From the NCBI GenBank assembly GCA_023678885.1, contig CM043006.1, positions 11,435,948 to 11,499,947 of the forward strand: a stretch of DNA of 64,000 nt, read 5' to 3'. This DNA is from Pogostemon cablin. Lineage: Eukaryota; Streptophyta; Magnoliopsida; Lamiales; Lamiaceae. Position numbers and translations under genes: made by a program. The notes below the pieces were generated by a model. The model did not search any database. It saw only the letters and a list, made by a program, of their open reading frames with translations, and was not told the DNA's origin. Positions 53,309 through 64,000 of this stretch are shown piece by piece; the stretch's first letter is position 1; every line of letters starts with the position of its first letter.

Positions 53309-54200
53309 ATCTTAAAAATCGTACTATAGAGTTTAACATATAATCACTTCGAAAGTACCAATTTTTTATTTTTATTTTTTATTATATATTTCAAAAGTAT
53401 ACATTTCCTTTATTTTTTTTCTTGAAATGAAGGTCCCACACTTACAAATTATTACTCCAAAATGTTCTGTAAAATTATAACATATTATTTCTGTATTTTA
53501 AAAAACAATGCAAAATAGTAAAATATAATACAACAACTACCCACTATATACGTAAAAGAATAAGACGTTGTTTGTTTTTAATTATTTAATTTAGATTTAA
53601 AATTATATAATTCATTCAATGTTTAATTTAGGATTTTATAAAATCAAATTACATGAATCCCAACTAATCCTTACACTCATCACATTCTATTCTTCCATAC
53701 ACATCACTCTTTAATCTTATACATTAATTTGAGATTAAATTAAAATCTACTCCATTTAAATCTCTAAATCATACTTAGATTGATACTGTTTGTTTAATTT
53801 AATAAATTCAACTAATTCTAAATTCACATTTTTATGTCAATTTAAATTTGAAACAAACATCACCTAATACTCTTAATTTACATGAATAAATCAAATCAAT
53901 ATATAAGTAAAATATTGAATTAAAAGAAAAAAATGATGAGAGAGTGAGGGCAATTGTAGAAGAGCAGGTAATTGGTGTCCTGTCCTGCATGCGAAGCAGT
54001 CAAATCACGTTTACAAGCACAATTTCATGCATACCCTCCAACAAATCACACTCCCCATTCATGCTTTTTTTGTGACTTTCTTCTTTTATATAATCCACAT
54101 TATTCCTCACTTAATTCCCTCACATTATTACTACTCTTTGTTTTGATTTCCACATTATTATTCTCTTTCTTTGCTGCATTACATACGGCGTCGTTTGGGC
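53309..54200. other. AT-rich upstream region of the phytocyanin locus
   Basis: No gene to about 53960. From there the sequence is less AT-rich and could include the promoter and leader of the phytocyanin gene; TTATATAATCC lies near 54085, about 115 bases before the ATG. Confidence 0.4.
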
Positions 54201-55588
54201 ATGAAGACAAGCTAGATTGGTGGTGGTGTTGTTGGCTTCTATTTCAGGGTTGTTTTGCAATGGTGCAGTGTACAAAGTGGGTGATAAATCTGGTTGGGCT
54301 GTCACTCCCAATATGGACTTCAACAAATGGGCTTCTATCAAGACCTTCCATGTTGGAGATACTCTCAGTTTGTTTACTTTCTCCTCTCTCCCTTCAACTA
54401 ATTGCTATTTCACTATTTCAACTAAATTTCAACAGTATGATCAAATATTGGCTAATTTAATCAAGTATGGTAGTTTGAATTTTTTTTTAAAAATGTATGA
54501 TAATTTTTTTTTACTATTTAATTATTTAAGTAGATTCATCACTATTACTGGCTGCTTTTATACTATTCATCATTTCTTTAAATTTGAGTGCCAGTTGTAA
54601 GTTATAACGACGACGGTAGTAAATAATTAAACAGCAATTTTTTTTTAACATCATTATATTTAATTAAATCAGCCTAAAATATTCCTCCTATCTTTTTTAG
54701 ATGTCAAACAACTATTTATTTAAAAAAAATTATTTTCAAAGGTAATACTAATTATAATTCTATAGAATAAGAATTTGTCACATAAAAAGATACCACCCTC
54801 TTCGATATAGAAGCTCATACTCCCTCTGTCCCACCCAAAGAGTCTCTTTTTTTCATTTTGAGCGTCCCACCTAAATAGTCCTCTTTTCTTTTTTACACAC
54901 ATGTGACCCGTACACACCCCCTAATATAATTAAAATATGAGATTACACTTCCACTAATATAATTACCCACTACACATTAAATAATAACACTCCTTAATAC
55001 ACGTGTCAAAAAGCAAAAAATACCCTTGCCGTGGGACGGAGGGAGTACATTTTTGTAATAATTATACACGCTATAAGTATGAACATTACACATTTGAAAA
55101 TTGTTTAACATGCAAAGAAGGAACAAAATTGTGTTGTAAGAAAATTGCACATGCTGTATACATTTATGAAATTTATAGTTGTAATGTTTTATTTAATAAT
55201 AATTATAGTTTTCGAGTATGATCGTCAAAACCACAACGTACTCCGGGTGAGCTGAGAGGCGTTCCACACGTGCGAGACGCACGCTCCGCTGGCGGCGTAC
55301 GCCAACGGCAACGATTCCATCGTCATCCGCTTGCCGGGGCAATACTACTACATGTGCGGCTTTGTGGGCCACTGCCAGGCTGGACAGAAGGTGGATATAC
55401 GGGTGCCAAAGGTTGATGGGCCCGGGCCCACTTCCCATCCAATCTCGCAACGAACTTCTGCCTCTGCTCTCGCGCCAGGCCCATCTATCAGCGGAGGACA
55501 CTTCTCTTATGGGCTTTCCCCCTTTCGTATTGGGCTTTTCTGCTCTTTTATTTGGGCCTTTTATGGATTCTTGGCCCTGGATAGTTGA
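54201..55588 (+). pseudogene. Phytocyanin (stellacyanin-like, GPI type), two exons, broken
   Basis: Phytocyanins are small blue-copper proteins of the plant cell surface. Exon 1 is 54201-54367: an ATG (MKT), a hydrophobic signal peptide (VVVLLASISGLFCNG) and VYKVGDKSGWAVTPNMDFN, KTFHVGDTL. Exon 2 is 55209-55588: FEYDRQNHNV with the first His ligand, CETHAP, and YYYMCGFVGHCQAGQKVDI with the Cys, the second His and an axial Gln as in stellacyanins. A Ser/Pro tail and a hydrophobic C-terminus follow, as for GPI anchoring. The 841-base GT-AG intron joins in phase and holds a MITE. Two lesions are seen: a frameshift near 54212 just after the ATG, and an in-frame TGA at 55253-55255 before the Cys ligand (CGA to TGA is likely). 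Unless these are sequence errors, the gene is dead. Confidence 0.83.
54820..55045. mobile_element. Stowaway MITE in the phytocyanin intron
   Basis: 226 bp with inverted ends CTCCCTCTGTCCCACC and GTGGGACGGAGGGAG and TA on both sides (54818-54819 and 55046-55047). The ends and target site are those of Stowaway elements. It has no coding part. Confidence 0.88.
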
Positions 55589-57542
55589 GTGTTGGAGTTT
55601 ATTATCATATTTATGGATTTGAAAATTTAACATATACGTATGTTTCCATTTAAATTCACATTAAAATCAAGTGTTATAACACCTTTTAAATATTATTTTT
55701 AGAAAAGTTATATTCTTATGTAAACATGACACACTGGAATCTTTTAAATTTAGAAGTAAAAATATAATTACTCCATATCTTAGAAATTAACATTGTATCC
55801 TAAAAATAGATAGTGAAATATGAATCACAAGGCAAAATTATACTTATCATCTTCGAATTAATAGTAGATACAAGATTAAGCTGTGAAATAGGGCTAAATA
55901 CATCTTATTTTCGCTGGAAAACGGTGACATCGCCCAAAAACGGCACGTGACTATCACGTGATGGCTGGAATCGCCAATTTCCCGGTGGGGGGTGATGTGG
56001 CAGGTGAGTCAACATAAAATATATTATTTTAATTCCAACATGGAAATTATCTTTCTTCATCGGTGGGACTAAATGGCAAACTTATATTTTTTGAAACTAA
56101 AAAGGACCATGAGGAAAGTTATGGGACCAAATCGGTATTTATCGCGATTAAGCCATAGGAATAGAGTAACACGTAAATAAAAATATTTCATGAATTGATG
56201 AGTAAAATAGATAATCTCAAATGTAAAATAATGCATGCACTAAACCCCAACTACGTTTATTTTAGGTTTAGTTAGGTATGTATATAAAAATGGTTTTAGG
56301 AAATCCAATAATTTATGTTTGTTTTTGGAATTTAATTAAGTAATAATGTGTGTTTAAATCAAGTGTAAGAGGTATGGTAATGTATGTAAAGAGTAGGTGT
56401 TGATATGTGTAAGAGATATGTTGTAGGGTTTATGTTATTTGGTTTTATTAAATTCCAACTAGAACAAAAAAACTGAATTGCATAATTCTAAATTTTAAAA
56501 GAAAATAAAAAAAAATAGAACCAAAACATAATAATTTATGGCAATTTTTGTTTTGGGTTTAGGTTTTAAGAACTTGGATTTAAAATGATTGGATTTAATA
56601 AATCTACCATGTTGATCTATGTTTATTATGTTTATTTGGGTAGGATTAGGTGGGGTATAAAATTATTTATATGAATAAACTAGAAATAAATGTAGCCTGA
56701 AAACTAATTGTAAATCTTAAGGATATAGGTTAAATCTCGGCAAATGGATCATTTCACATAAAAAGGTTACGTGAAATGGATAATAAATAATAGTATTTTA
56801 ATTAAAAGTGATATTTGGATTAATAAAAATTGATATCGCGGTGAACAGCTATGTGAAAAAAAAAAGTTTCTTGTTAAACGGGTTATTTGTGAGAATGGTT
56901 GACCTATCACTAAAGTATGTTTATTGTATAGATAAAGTATGTTTATTTATAGTTAAAGTATATTAATGATAAATCATATTATAATATGCTAAAATTATAT
57001 TTTAATGTATAATTCAATATATTTTAAAAAATATACTTTAACAAACCTTTAAACATACTTTATTTATACAAGAAACAAATATTAATGATGGATCCACTCA
57101 TCTCACGAATAGTCTGTCTCACAAGATACTTTGTAAAAAAAAAAACATTAATAGAATAAAGTGAGTAATATTTTTATAATACAATGTTATACCTCAATTT
57201 TTTTTCCTTGATATAAAATATACTCAAATGAAACATGAAACATGAAAATTGTATTATAGTTGGTATGTTAGAATAGGTATTTCGAATTTATTTATGTTAG
57301 AAACATGAAACATTATTTATAGTTGGTCTTTGCTGGTTGCACCATGAAAATTGTACATTATCTCAAAATGTGACATCTGGTGAGTGGCAACACCAAACAC
57401 GTGGCGAAGAATTGTATAGAATAAACAAGTAAATAGATTGATATATGTGGTGATGAAAAAAAAATAGTTATTATCAAATACATACCTAAGTGAAGTTAAC
57501 TAATTGATACATTTTATATTAATTCTTACTACTAACTACACA
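55589..57542. other. AT-rich intergenic DNA
   Basis: No gene. A GC-richer part at 55910-56020 has the palindrome CACGTGACTATCACGTG. Near 57100-57130 CTCATCTCACGAATAG and GTCTGTCTCACAAG resemble the motif near 8460. Confidence 0.45.
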
Positions 57543-57631
57543 ATTTATGTGTATATTTTCATTTTGCCCAAATGTCAGTATTCACGATTTATGTGTATAT
57601 TTCTCATTTTGCCCAAATGTCAGTATTCACG
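57543..57631. repeat. Tandem duplication of a 44-45 bp unit
   Basis: Copies at 57543-57586 and 57587-57631 share ATTTATGTGTATATTT and CATTTTGCCCAAATGTCAGT, ending TATTCACG. They differ by one base change or insertion. Confidence 0.9.
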
Positions 57632-58322
57632 AAATTAATGGTTTCATCTCTCAATTCTTAAATAAAATCCCGCAGTTTTCTCGCCCAAATTTCGGAACCG
57701 ACGTTTGGTGGTGGCGAATGATGCATTTTATGCAAATTTTGAGGAAGTTTAATTTATTTTTCTTCACGAAATGTAAATTTTTCTGCACGAAATACAAATT
57801 GGAGGGAGGCATAGTTGATTTTTTTACATGAAATTACAGATTCTGGTTAATAAATGCAAATTTGAGGGGGTTTAGTTGATTTTTTTGCACGAAATGCATT
57901 TTTTTTAGTTAACACGAAATGTAGATTTTTCATGAGAATTAAAATTATTGCACGAAATGATTAAAATTTCTGCAAATCCAATTTCTACAAATTACAAGAT
58001 ATGAGTAGTTTACAAAGATATAAATCGAGTTATTTACAATAAGAATCTTACAACCATCCATGGAATTACATAAAAAAAATGTGAACAAAATGCAAATCTC
58101 TACTCCCCCACCAACAAATAAAATTCAATACATTCATGATACATATATCTGCGTGAATACCCTTTGGACGCATTTCGTCAAACACCTAGAGGTCAACAAA
58201 GTGCAACAAAATAGTGCTGCATCTTAACAATGAGAGTGAATTGGACGGTGTATACATGAAGAGAAGGTTGTGGTCGCATCCTCACCATTTCACGAAACAA
58301 CATAACAGCATCATCAACACCA
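57632..58322. other. AT-rich stretch with CACGAAATG words
   Basis: No gene. TGCACGAAATG or CACGAAATG recurs irregularly at 57765-57960, interleaved with ATTTTT runs, in the style of the repeat at 13741-14035. Confidence 0.45.
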
Positions 58323-58776
58323 TTAATGCATCATCAACAACATAATTGTGTGTGAACCAATTTTGTAGAAAGGAAAGAGAATGGACGAGAAACTCTCACC
58401 GCAATTTGTCATCGAAAGGGCTGAATTGCAGCAGCAGCCTTTCGATTCATCTCCTTCGGCGGTTAAATCACTAGTCCCCCACTGTCGAAGCGACCAATAC
58501 TGATATTCTATACCGGCGGAGTCCATGGCCCAATCCAACTGATTCTCCTCCATATTGGGAGAATATATGCGATCCAAATGCTCAGATCCACCGTTGAAGG
58601 GAAGAGAAGAAGGAAACGCCTTCGTCGAAGGGAGAATCGAAGGCGTAGATGACACGAACAATGAAGAATTGGCCTGGTGGACAATGGCAATTGAAGCGGC
58701 TTGGGAAGAATCTACGGCAAATGAGGCTTTTTTAATTAGATTTGTAGATAATAGATCTTTCCACAGCAGAGGAGGG
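58323..58776 (-). CDS. Unknown protein fragment, about 150 codons
   Basis: An open frame with balanced codon use, in a local island of higher GC. It begins after a stop near 58780 without an ATG at its start (LWKDLLSTNLIKKASFAVDS). It runs through IAIVHQANSSLFVSSTPS and MEENQLDWAMDSAGIEYQYW to LTAEGDESKGCCCNSALS. ATTGCG followed by GTGAGA near 58400 could be a donor site, in which case the last residues are intron. An internal Met (MEENQLDW) is the first ATG. I do not recognise the family. It may be one exon of a gene, or a gene fragment. Confidence 0.35.
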
Positions 58777-59044
58777 TTTTTAAATTAGATTTGTAGATAA
58801 TAGGGATTATAATGGGGGAAGGTTATATTGGGTATTCTGTGTTATATTTATGTATTGGCAGAGTGTCTTTTTTTTCTAATCCAGTAGAACCGGGTATTTT
58901 AATGAAAATGGATCTCATTAGATGGAAATGGGTCGTTAGGTTAAAAGGGTCAAATTAAGTTATTCCTAATTATAATCGGGGTTTCTGGATTCCACCTGTT
59001 CATTCAACTGACATCTTCATCTCCTCTCCGTCAATCGGAGATCA

Positions 59045-59370
59045 ATGCCCAAATCTGGCAACACGATTACCGTCAAATGGTATGGCATTGATGCCGGCTC
59101 CATTCAAGCTCGATTGGCTGTCCCCACCGCCTCCTTCTACGGTGACCTCTGCACCGACGGAGTTAGTATTTCCGGCGTCGACAGGTAAGGAGTCGCCGGA
59201 ATCGATATCAGCTCTTTTTCAGGCATTTCCTCTATGATTCGTTGCCGTTTAGGAGAGAGATAAGGTCTCACTCTTCGCTGCAGTTCGAGTCAGAGAGTAT
59301 CTATTTCGAATTTGCCGACACCACCAGCCGTCACCCCAAATCTTCACAAATCACTACTGTAGCCCTCTAA
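59045..59370 (+). CDS. Possible two-exon small protein, 85 residues
   Basis: Exon 1, 59045-59184, reads MPKSGNTITVKWYGIDAG, then LAVPTASFYGDLCTDGVSIS, and ends GTCGACAG before GTAAGG. Exon 2, 59253-59370, follows the acceptor CCGTTTAG and reads SSLQFESESIYFEFADTTS to a TAA. The 68-base intron is short but within the plant range and the phases match (2 + 1 bases). No known domain. It lies 130 bases upstream of the S5 pseudogene, so it may be another captured fragment. Confidence 0.33.
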
Positions 59371-59503
59371 CGTCGACAAACCGGTATTATTTTACCAGCT
59401 TGAATTCAAATCTTCCATGGCATGATTTGCTTTTCCTTTAATTAGATGGGAGCCACATCCAATATGCTTTGATAATTTGAGAAATGATGTTTACGTGATG
59501 TGA

Positions 59504-59893
59504 AGAAAGCAATTGGTGTTTGGTCGAAAAATAAGGAGAAAGAGAGAGGTGGTTTTGATGAGAGGTTTGTTTAGGTTCTGAGGGTGACCAAGGTGTTGAA
59601 GGGGGGAAACAACTACATTTCAGAGCTGTGATTGTGGTGAAAGATAAGCAGGGCAATGTGGGAGTGGGCATTGGTACAACGCTGGCTTTGCTCTACCACC
59701 CTGGAAGTGATGCGGTGATATATCCGGCGCCTGCATTGGTGGAGAAGGAGGACGAGAAGAATTTGTACCTGAAATTCATGTTCGACTACTACATGAAGTT
59801 GTATGCTGGGGTGAAGTTTCAGGCCAAGTAGCCAATATTTGAGGCTTTCAAAAATGCAAACACTGCAAGTTTGGAACAAGTTACATCTGCTTA
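59504..59893 (+). pseudogene. Chimeric pseudogene: plastid ribosomal protein S5 fragment joined to unknown sequence
   Basis: The first part matches the conserved N-terminal domain of bacterial-type S5: GGFDERFV-stop-VLRVTKV, then after a one-base shift in the G run at 59600-59606, GGKQLHFRAVIVVKDKQGN and VGVGIG. The stop at 59572-59574 sits where S5 has Gln (CAG to TAG). Right after the glycine turn, the sequence departs from S5 and continues in frame as LALLYHPGSDAVIYPAPALV, KNLYLKFMFDYYMKLYAG, VKFQAK-stop, FEAFKNANTASLEQVTSA. I do not know the second protein. Its sense continues past the stop, so it too is a decayed copy of a real gene. Confidence 0.75.
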
Positions 59894-60439
59894 ACTAACT
59901 AGTGGTGTTTGCTTCATTGGTTGGGTTTATTAATATGGTTTTAGAGAGTATGTGTTGGGTTGTACTTTCTAGAGTATATGTACTTCATGTTAATTGGGTT
60001 AATTGCTTCCATGTACTAGTAATATAGTATTGTTTAATCCAATAATTAAAACTAGTAAATGTTCTTGTCTGCCTTTGATCAATGCAACAAAGTTTAATTA
60101 TTAGAGTAGGTAATATCCATATTCCATCAGTTGATCAGTAAAAATAAATGGAATGCCAGTGAAGAGAAATAGAGGGGAGATGCTTTTAACTATACAAGCG
60201 TATGATGTTGTTATAGAGGATAACAACATGTAGAGGATAACAGCATGGATGTCATTGTAAATGTGAAACAATTTATGGGTGGAAATCACTCAAATTGTCT
60301 TGTTTTGGAGCATATGCAGTCTACATTGAGATCACTTTGTGCTCTGCTTTTTTGTTCGAAATAGTGTGACGAGAAGATGTTACACCCAAATGATATAGAA
60401 AATTCGCACTTAAATCAAAATAAAAATGTAGGGCCAAAT
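59894..60439. other. No gene seen
   Basis: T-rich flank of the S5 chimera, like a 3' untranslated region, followed by plain intergenic DNA. Confidence 0.4.
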
Positions 60440-61830
60440 ATTTAGGTTACTCTTTTTAATAGTTAATTAGGTTACTCTTTTCTATTAATTGAGTTGCTCT
60501 TTGTAATAATTCGGGTTACTCTTTCATTTGAGATCCTAATTTGTTTATATATTGTTTTGTTTGATCAAAATTTTCTAGGTTACTCTTTTCTATTAATTGG
60601 GTTACTCTTAATAATACTTTGGGTTACTCTTTCATTTAAGACCTTGATTTGTTTATATATTGTTTTGTTTTATCTACATTTTTTGGATTACTCTATTACA
60701 TTAATTGGGTTACTCTTTATAATAAATTGGGTTACTATGAATAAGCTTTTATATACTCTTTATGTTGATTTGTTTATATTCTGTTATGTTTTGTCAACAA
60801 CTTTCTAGGTTATTATTTTTATTAATTGGGTTACTCTTTCTAATAATTTGGGTTACTATGAACAAGCTTTTAGATTACTGTTTATATTATACTGATTTAT
60901 TTATGTTTTACTCTGTTTGATCAATAGTTACTATTTTTTTCTAATAATTGGCTGATTACTCTTTATAATGATTTGAGTTACTATGAACAAGCTTTTGGAT
61001 TACTTTTTATGTTTATTTGTTTATGTTCCATTTTGTTTGGCTGATAATGTTACTTCTTTTTATTAATTAGATTACTCTTTATAATAAATTGGGGCAATTT
61101 TTAATTTGAGATTATAATTTTTTGAAAATGGAATTATGCATTAAGAATAATAAAATTGTATTCAATTTGTAAGTTGATAGATTATTTTATAAAAATAATT
61201 AAGTTACTCTTTTGAATTATTTGGATCACTCTTTGCAATTAATTAAAATGCATGCAATCTATACGTTGCTTAATCACTATAAACAATCTATACGTTGCTA
61301 AATCACTATAAAATAATTAGGTTACTCTTTGAAATTAATTAGATCACTATTTTGGAATAAATTGGACCACTATTTGAAATTAAATACGTTGTTAGGTCAC
61401 TCTATAAAAAAAGTTAGATCACTCTTTAAATTAATTAGGTTACTCTTTATAATTTATTGGGTTAATCTTTGAAGAAAATAAAAAGGAAATTAGATTTCTT
61501 CATAGAGAGATTTTTTAATTCTTGTAGAAGTTTCTTCAAGGGTAGAGAAACTTTTTTGTTCAAGTCATCTCTTGCCGTTATTGCTTCTCGTTAGTTTACT
61601 CTATTAGATTAGTTTAGTCTTGTTTTGAATAATTTATTGTTGATTCACAAGGTTACTTTTTATAATAAATTGGATTACTATAAACAAGTTTTTGGATTAC
61701 TCTTTTTATTGATTTATTTATATATTGTTATGTTTGGTTAACATCTTTTTAGGTTATTTTTCTTTATTAATTAAGTTACTCTTTATAATAATTTGGGTTA
61801 CTATTAACAAGTTTTTGGATTACTTTTTAA
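60440..61830. repeat. Degenerate array of a GGTTACTCTTT motif
   Basis: Words such as TTGGGTTACTCTTT, TTGGGTTACTATGAACAAGC and TTTGGATTACTCTTT recur across about 1.4 kb, with GATTTGTTTATATTNTGTT between them. A longer period of roughly 100-130 bases is visible between 60540 and 61050; later the array breaks up into single words. The 104-codon frame at 60494-60808 comes from the repeat and is not a gene. Confidence 0.83.
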
Positions 61831-62262
61831 ATTGTGTGAAGCTTCGTAGTTAGTTATCATTAAACGAGCTTATCATATAGTTGGAATTAATCAAGGATGT
61901 CATATTGTTAAGATTATTCTTTAATAAAAAAATCACAAATTAATTATCTAGTTCAAGACCAATTACAATTCTTTATCTGCAAATCCTTCTCAAATGGCAA
62001 AATATTATGACGAATCTCTCTAATTGTCTATAAAAATATTCTTGTAAGAATGAAGAAATGTAACAAGGTTCGGCAGAACTTTTTAAAGAAGGAAAAAGTA
62101 GAATCAACTTCACTAACCATATGCTAGATACAATTATCCAAAATGGGTGCCCAAACTAGTCAAGATCTATCACATAGTTGACCACCCAAATATGATACAT
62201 CATACACAGGCATACACCTTCAGCTACACATTACAAATAATCAAATGTAGTTAGCTTCTGTT
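61831..62262. other. No gene seen
   Basis: AT-rich; no open frame or repeat that I can support. Confidence 0.4.
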
Positions 62263-63060
62263 TCAGCAAAAAAAATTATTTGTGTTGACTCTAGCTTCAG
62301 TTTCTTCAAATTTCTGCTCCAATTTGTAGGGAGTAAGGCCAGAAACACCGCAAATGAGGCCTGGAAATTCATCTGTTTATCACTAGAAGAACCTACAGTG
62401 GGTCTAATACTAATGGACTTTTACAAATGTTGTTACTCCATGTTCATGTTCAAGAAATTAGAACAAAATGAACAAAAAACAAGTCCCATCAAATAATTGG
62501 ACTGTAGATGTGCCCAGTAAAAAATGATAATAATGTGTATACTATGTATATAGAAAATTATTCTCATCAAAACCAACTCTATTTATTAAATGAAAGTAAC
62601 TTACATACATTTTGCATTGTAATAGTGGCAGAATGCTAACATTATCAAAAAAGGATGACTAGGTATAACAAAAAAAAAAATGCAGCAGTATAATAGACAA
62701 AGAAGGTTATTATTATCCAACAATGTAAAAGAAGTACAACCAGTAAAATACAATCCCATTTGGTTCACGAACAGTACGACATCTAAGATAATAATCTACT
62801 TTTTCCAGTTTTAATCATGAATGTAATACAAAACCAACAAATTAAAAAAATAAAATGAAAATTAATTGTGAGTGCAATGACCCACCCTATTCCAAACCCG
62901 AATCAATGCAACAATGTAGGGTTGATGAGGCTGAAGGGAAAGAACAGGGAGTACTCTAAGATGTCAAATTAGGGGGAAATAATCCAAAAGAGAGAAGCAA
63001 ATTAGGGATGTTCGTAGCTTACTCACCTGCATTTGTCGTCGGGGTTTCGTCTCTCTTCAT
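62263..63060 (-). CDS. Possible two-exon small protein, 47-48 residues
   Basis: Exon 1, 63027-63060, reads MKRDETPTTNA and ends AATGCAG before a strong donor GTGAGTAAGC. A matching frame, 62263-62372, after the acceptor AAACAG reads EFPGLICGVSGLTPYKLEQ, then FEETEARVNTNNFF and a TGA. The intron is 654 bases. Evidence is only splice words, phase and amino-acid style. The acceptor's pyrimidine tract is weak. The GC-richer DNA at 63030-63300 could be the 5' leader and promoter of this gene. Confidence 0.25.
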
Positions 63061-63346
63061 TTTTCCAATTGGGAAATTAAGGTTCACTCTTATTCGATCT
63101 GCTATAACCCTACAAAACAGGTCAAACGTCGAGTGGGATCGGCTGAGAGAGTGATTCTAAGTTCCGATGAAGAAGACAGCTTCGATTTCGGCGGCGTGAG
63201 GGAGATGGAAGTTCGACGAAGGGGGTGGTGTTCATCCCAGAATGGAGAGAATTGATTACTTTCTCAAATTTAATCCAGACCCGTTGATGTGGAAGAAAGG
63301 ATCCGTTTGTACCAAAAATTAGTAGGACCGGTTGTAGGCTAGTCAC

Positions 63347-64000
63347 TCTTTTATGTATGTAAGAGTAATGTTTTAAAATGAATGTATCTTATAATAATAT
63401 TGGGTATAAAGTATGTATCTATTAATACTTATTTCAAAAAAGAATGTAACGTTTTTGGATGCCTCAACAAACCCTCTTCTCCTCCATTCAGTTCTTTGTC
63501 ATGGAATATTATATAAATATTAATAATATAAATAATTTTTTAATTTTTTGTTTAAGTTCATTTAATTATTTAAAGCTATTATAAGTATACAATAAATTCA
63601 TTGCCATAAATATTATAATCATAATATAAAAAAGTATAAAGCACTTAAAAAACATTTTTTGACCACTTTTATACTACAACTTGCTACTGTACCCTTCCAA
63701 GTTAAAAAAAAAAAAAAAACTCTTTCTTGCTAACTTTTTAAACAAAAAGTTAAAAATACCCAAAATGAAAAAAAAAATCTTAGAGCATCTCCAAAAGCTT
63801 AGTCATAATTTGAAGAGTATTTTGTGTCAAATAGATAGAATTTAAAATTTGGAGAGGCATATTTTTTATCTCCTCCAACACTCTCTTTATATCTCATTTA
63901 ATTATTATCTTCCCAAAGTTTATTTATTACATTTGTCTTTTTTTATATATATTATATTTTTCCCTTTTATTGTGAATGTGAAGTAATTAATATTTTTTTG
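63347..64000. other. AT-rich window end with an A run and a possible MITE end
   Basis: An A run at 63703-63719. From 63781, TTAGAGCATCTCCAAAAGCT and then GGAGAGGC and CTCCTCCAACACTCTC resemble the ends of common plant MITEs that start with GAGCATCTCCAA. The window ends before any right end can be found. Confidence 0.35.

Noticed and set aside
53972..54460. 162-codon plus-strand frame starting upstream of the phytocyanin
   Set aside because: Wrong frame for the phytocyanin signature, and it runs into the intron.
60494..60808. Hydrophobic 104-codon frame that resembles a membrane protein
   Set aside because: Translated GGTTACTCTTT repeat; hydrophobicity follows from T-rich codons.
63122..63346. 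74-codon minus-strand frame
   Set aside because: No recognisable domain; more likely the leader or promoter of the possible exon at 63027-63060.

Overview
This window is nuclear DNA of a flowering plant, probably a eudicot. The evidence is an intron-rich gene for a plastid ribosome recycling factor, a phytocyanin gene, Ty3/gypsy elements of Tekay-like and Athila-like type, Stowaway MITEs, and tRNA-iMet and tRNA-Asp primer-binding sites. Composition is AT-rich. No bacterial-type operon, CRISPR array, rRNA gene or tRNA gene was seen. I cannot name the species.

Layout. (1) 1-4026: the 3' part of a Tekay-like element on the plus strand, with broken RNase H, integrase and chromodomain and a complete 2.2 kb LTR. 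(2) 4315-6759, minus strand: nine clean exons of plastid RRF. The last exon is missing because the element of region 1 sits in the last intron. (3) 7.0-15.2 kb: AT-rich intergenic DNA with tandem repeats, a tiny Stowaway MITE and a chimeric pseudogene joining ribosomal protein L12 and J-domain-protein-like sequence (12640-13160). (4) 15245-43990: a nest of transposons. A fold-back element was hit by a Tekay-like element O (15372-43329, minus, TSD TATTA). O was later hit by two Athila-like elements. A (19308-27153, TSD CAGCC) is in the RNase H codons. B (28728-39098, TSD GTATC) is in the protease active-site codons. Without A and B, element O would be about 9.7 kb. (5) 44444-53303: a small non-coding LTR element T (TSD CATAG) that contains element C (44950-50217, TSD CGTAG) and a solo LTR of the B family (51087-52721, TSD GTGCC). 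(6) 53.3-64 kb: a broken phytocyanin gene holding a Stowaway MITE in its intron, gene fragments including a plastid ribosomal protein S5 pseudogene, a long degenerate array of a GGTTACTCTTT motif, and AT-rich DNA.

The most unusual system is the trio A, B and C. All are minus-strand elements primed by tRNA-Asp. Each carries dense arrays of its own variant of a TCGA-centred word: TCGAAT in A, TCGAAC/TCGAGC in B, TCGAG in C. The arrays recur in the LTRs. In A and B they also fill the stretch between gag and protease, where they are translated. In B and C they lie in the 3' region. All three share a hairpin near the end of the coding part. A has lost protease to integrase, B has lost the integrase core, and C carries an unrelated acidic ORF in place of gag-pol. 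The other striking feature is that a 0.96 kb block is inverted between the two LTRs of element O.

Almost every retroelement reading frame here is interrupted. The apparently intact coding sequence is the visible part of RRF. All boundaries were read by eye; exon limits rest on splice consensus and frame continuity only.
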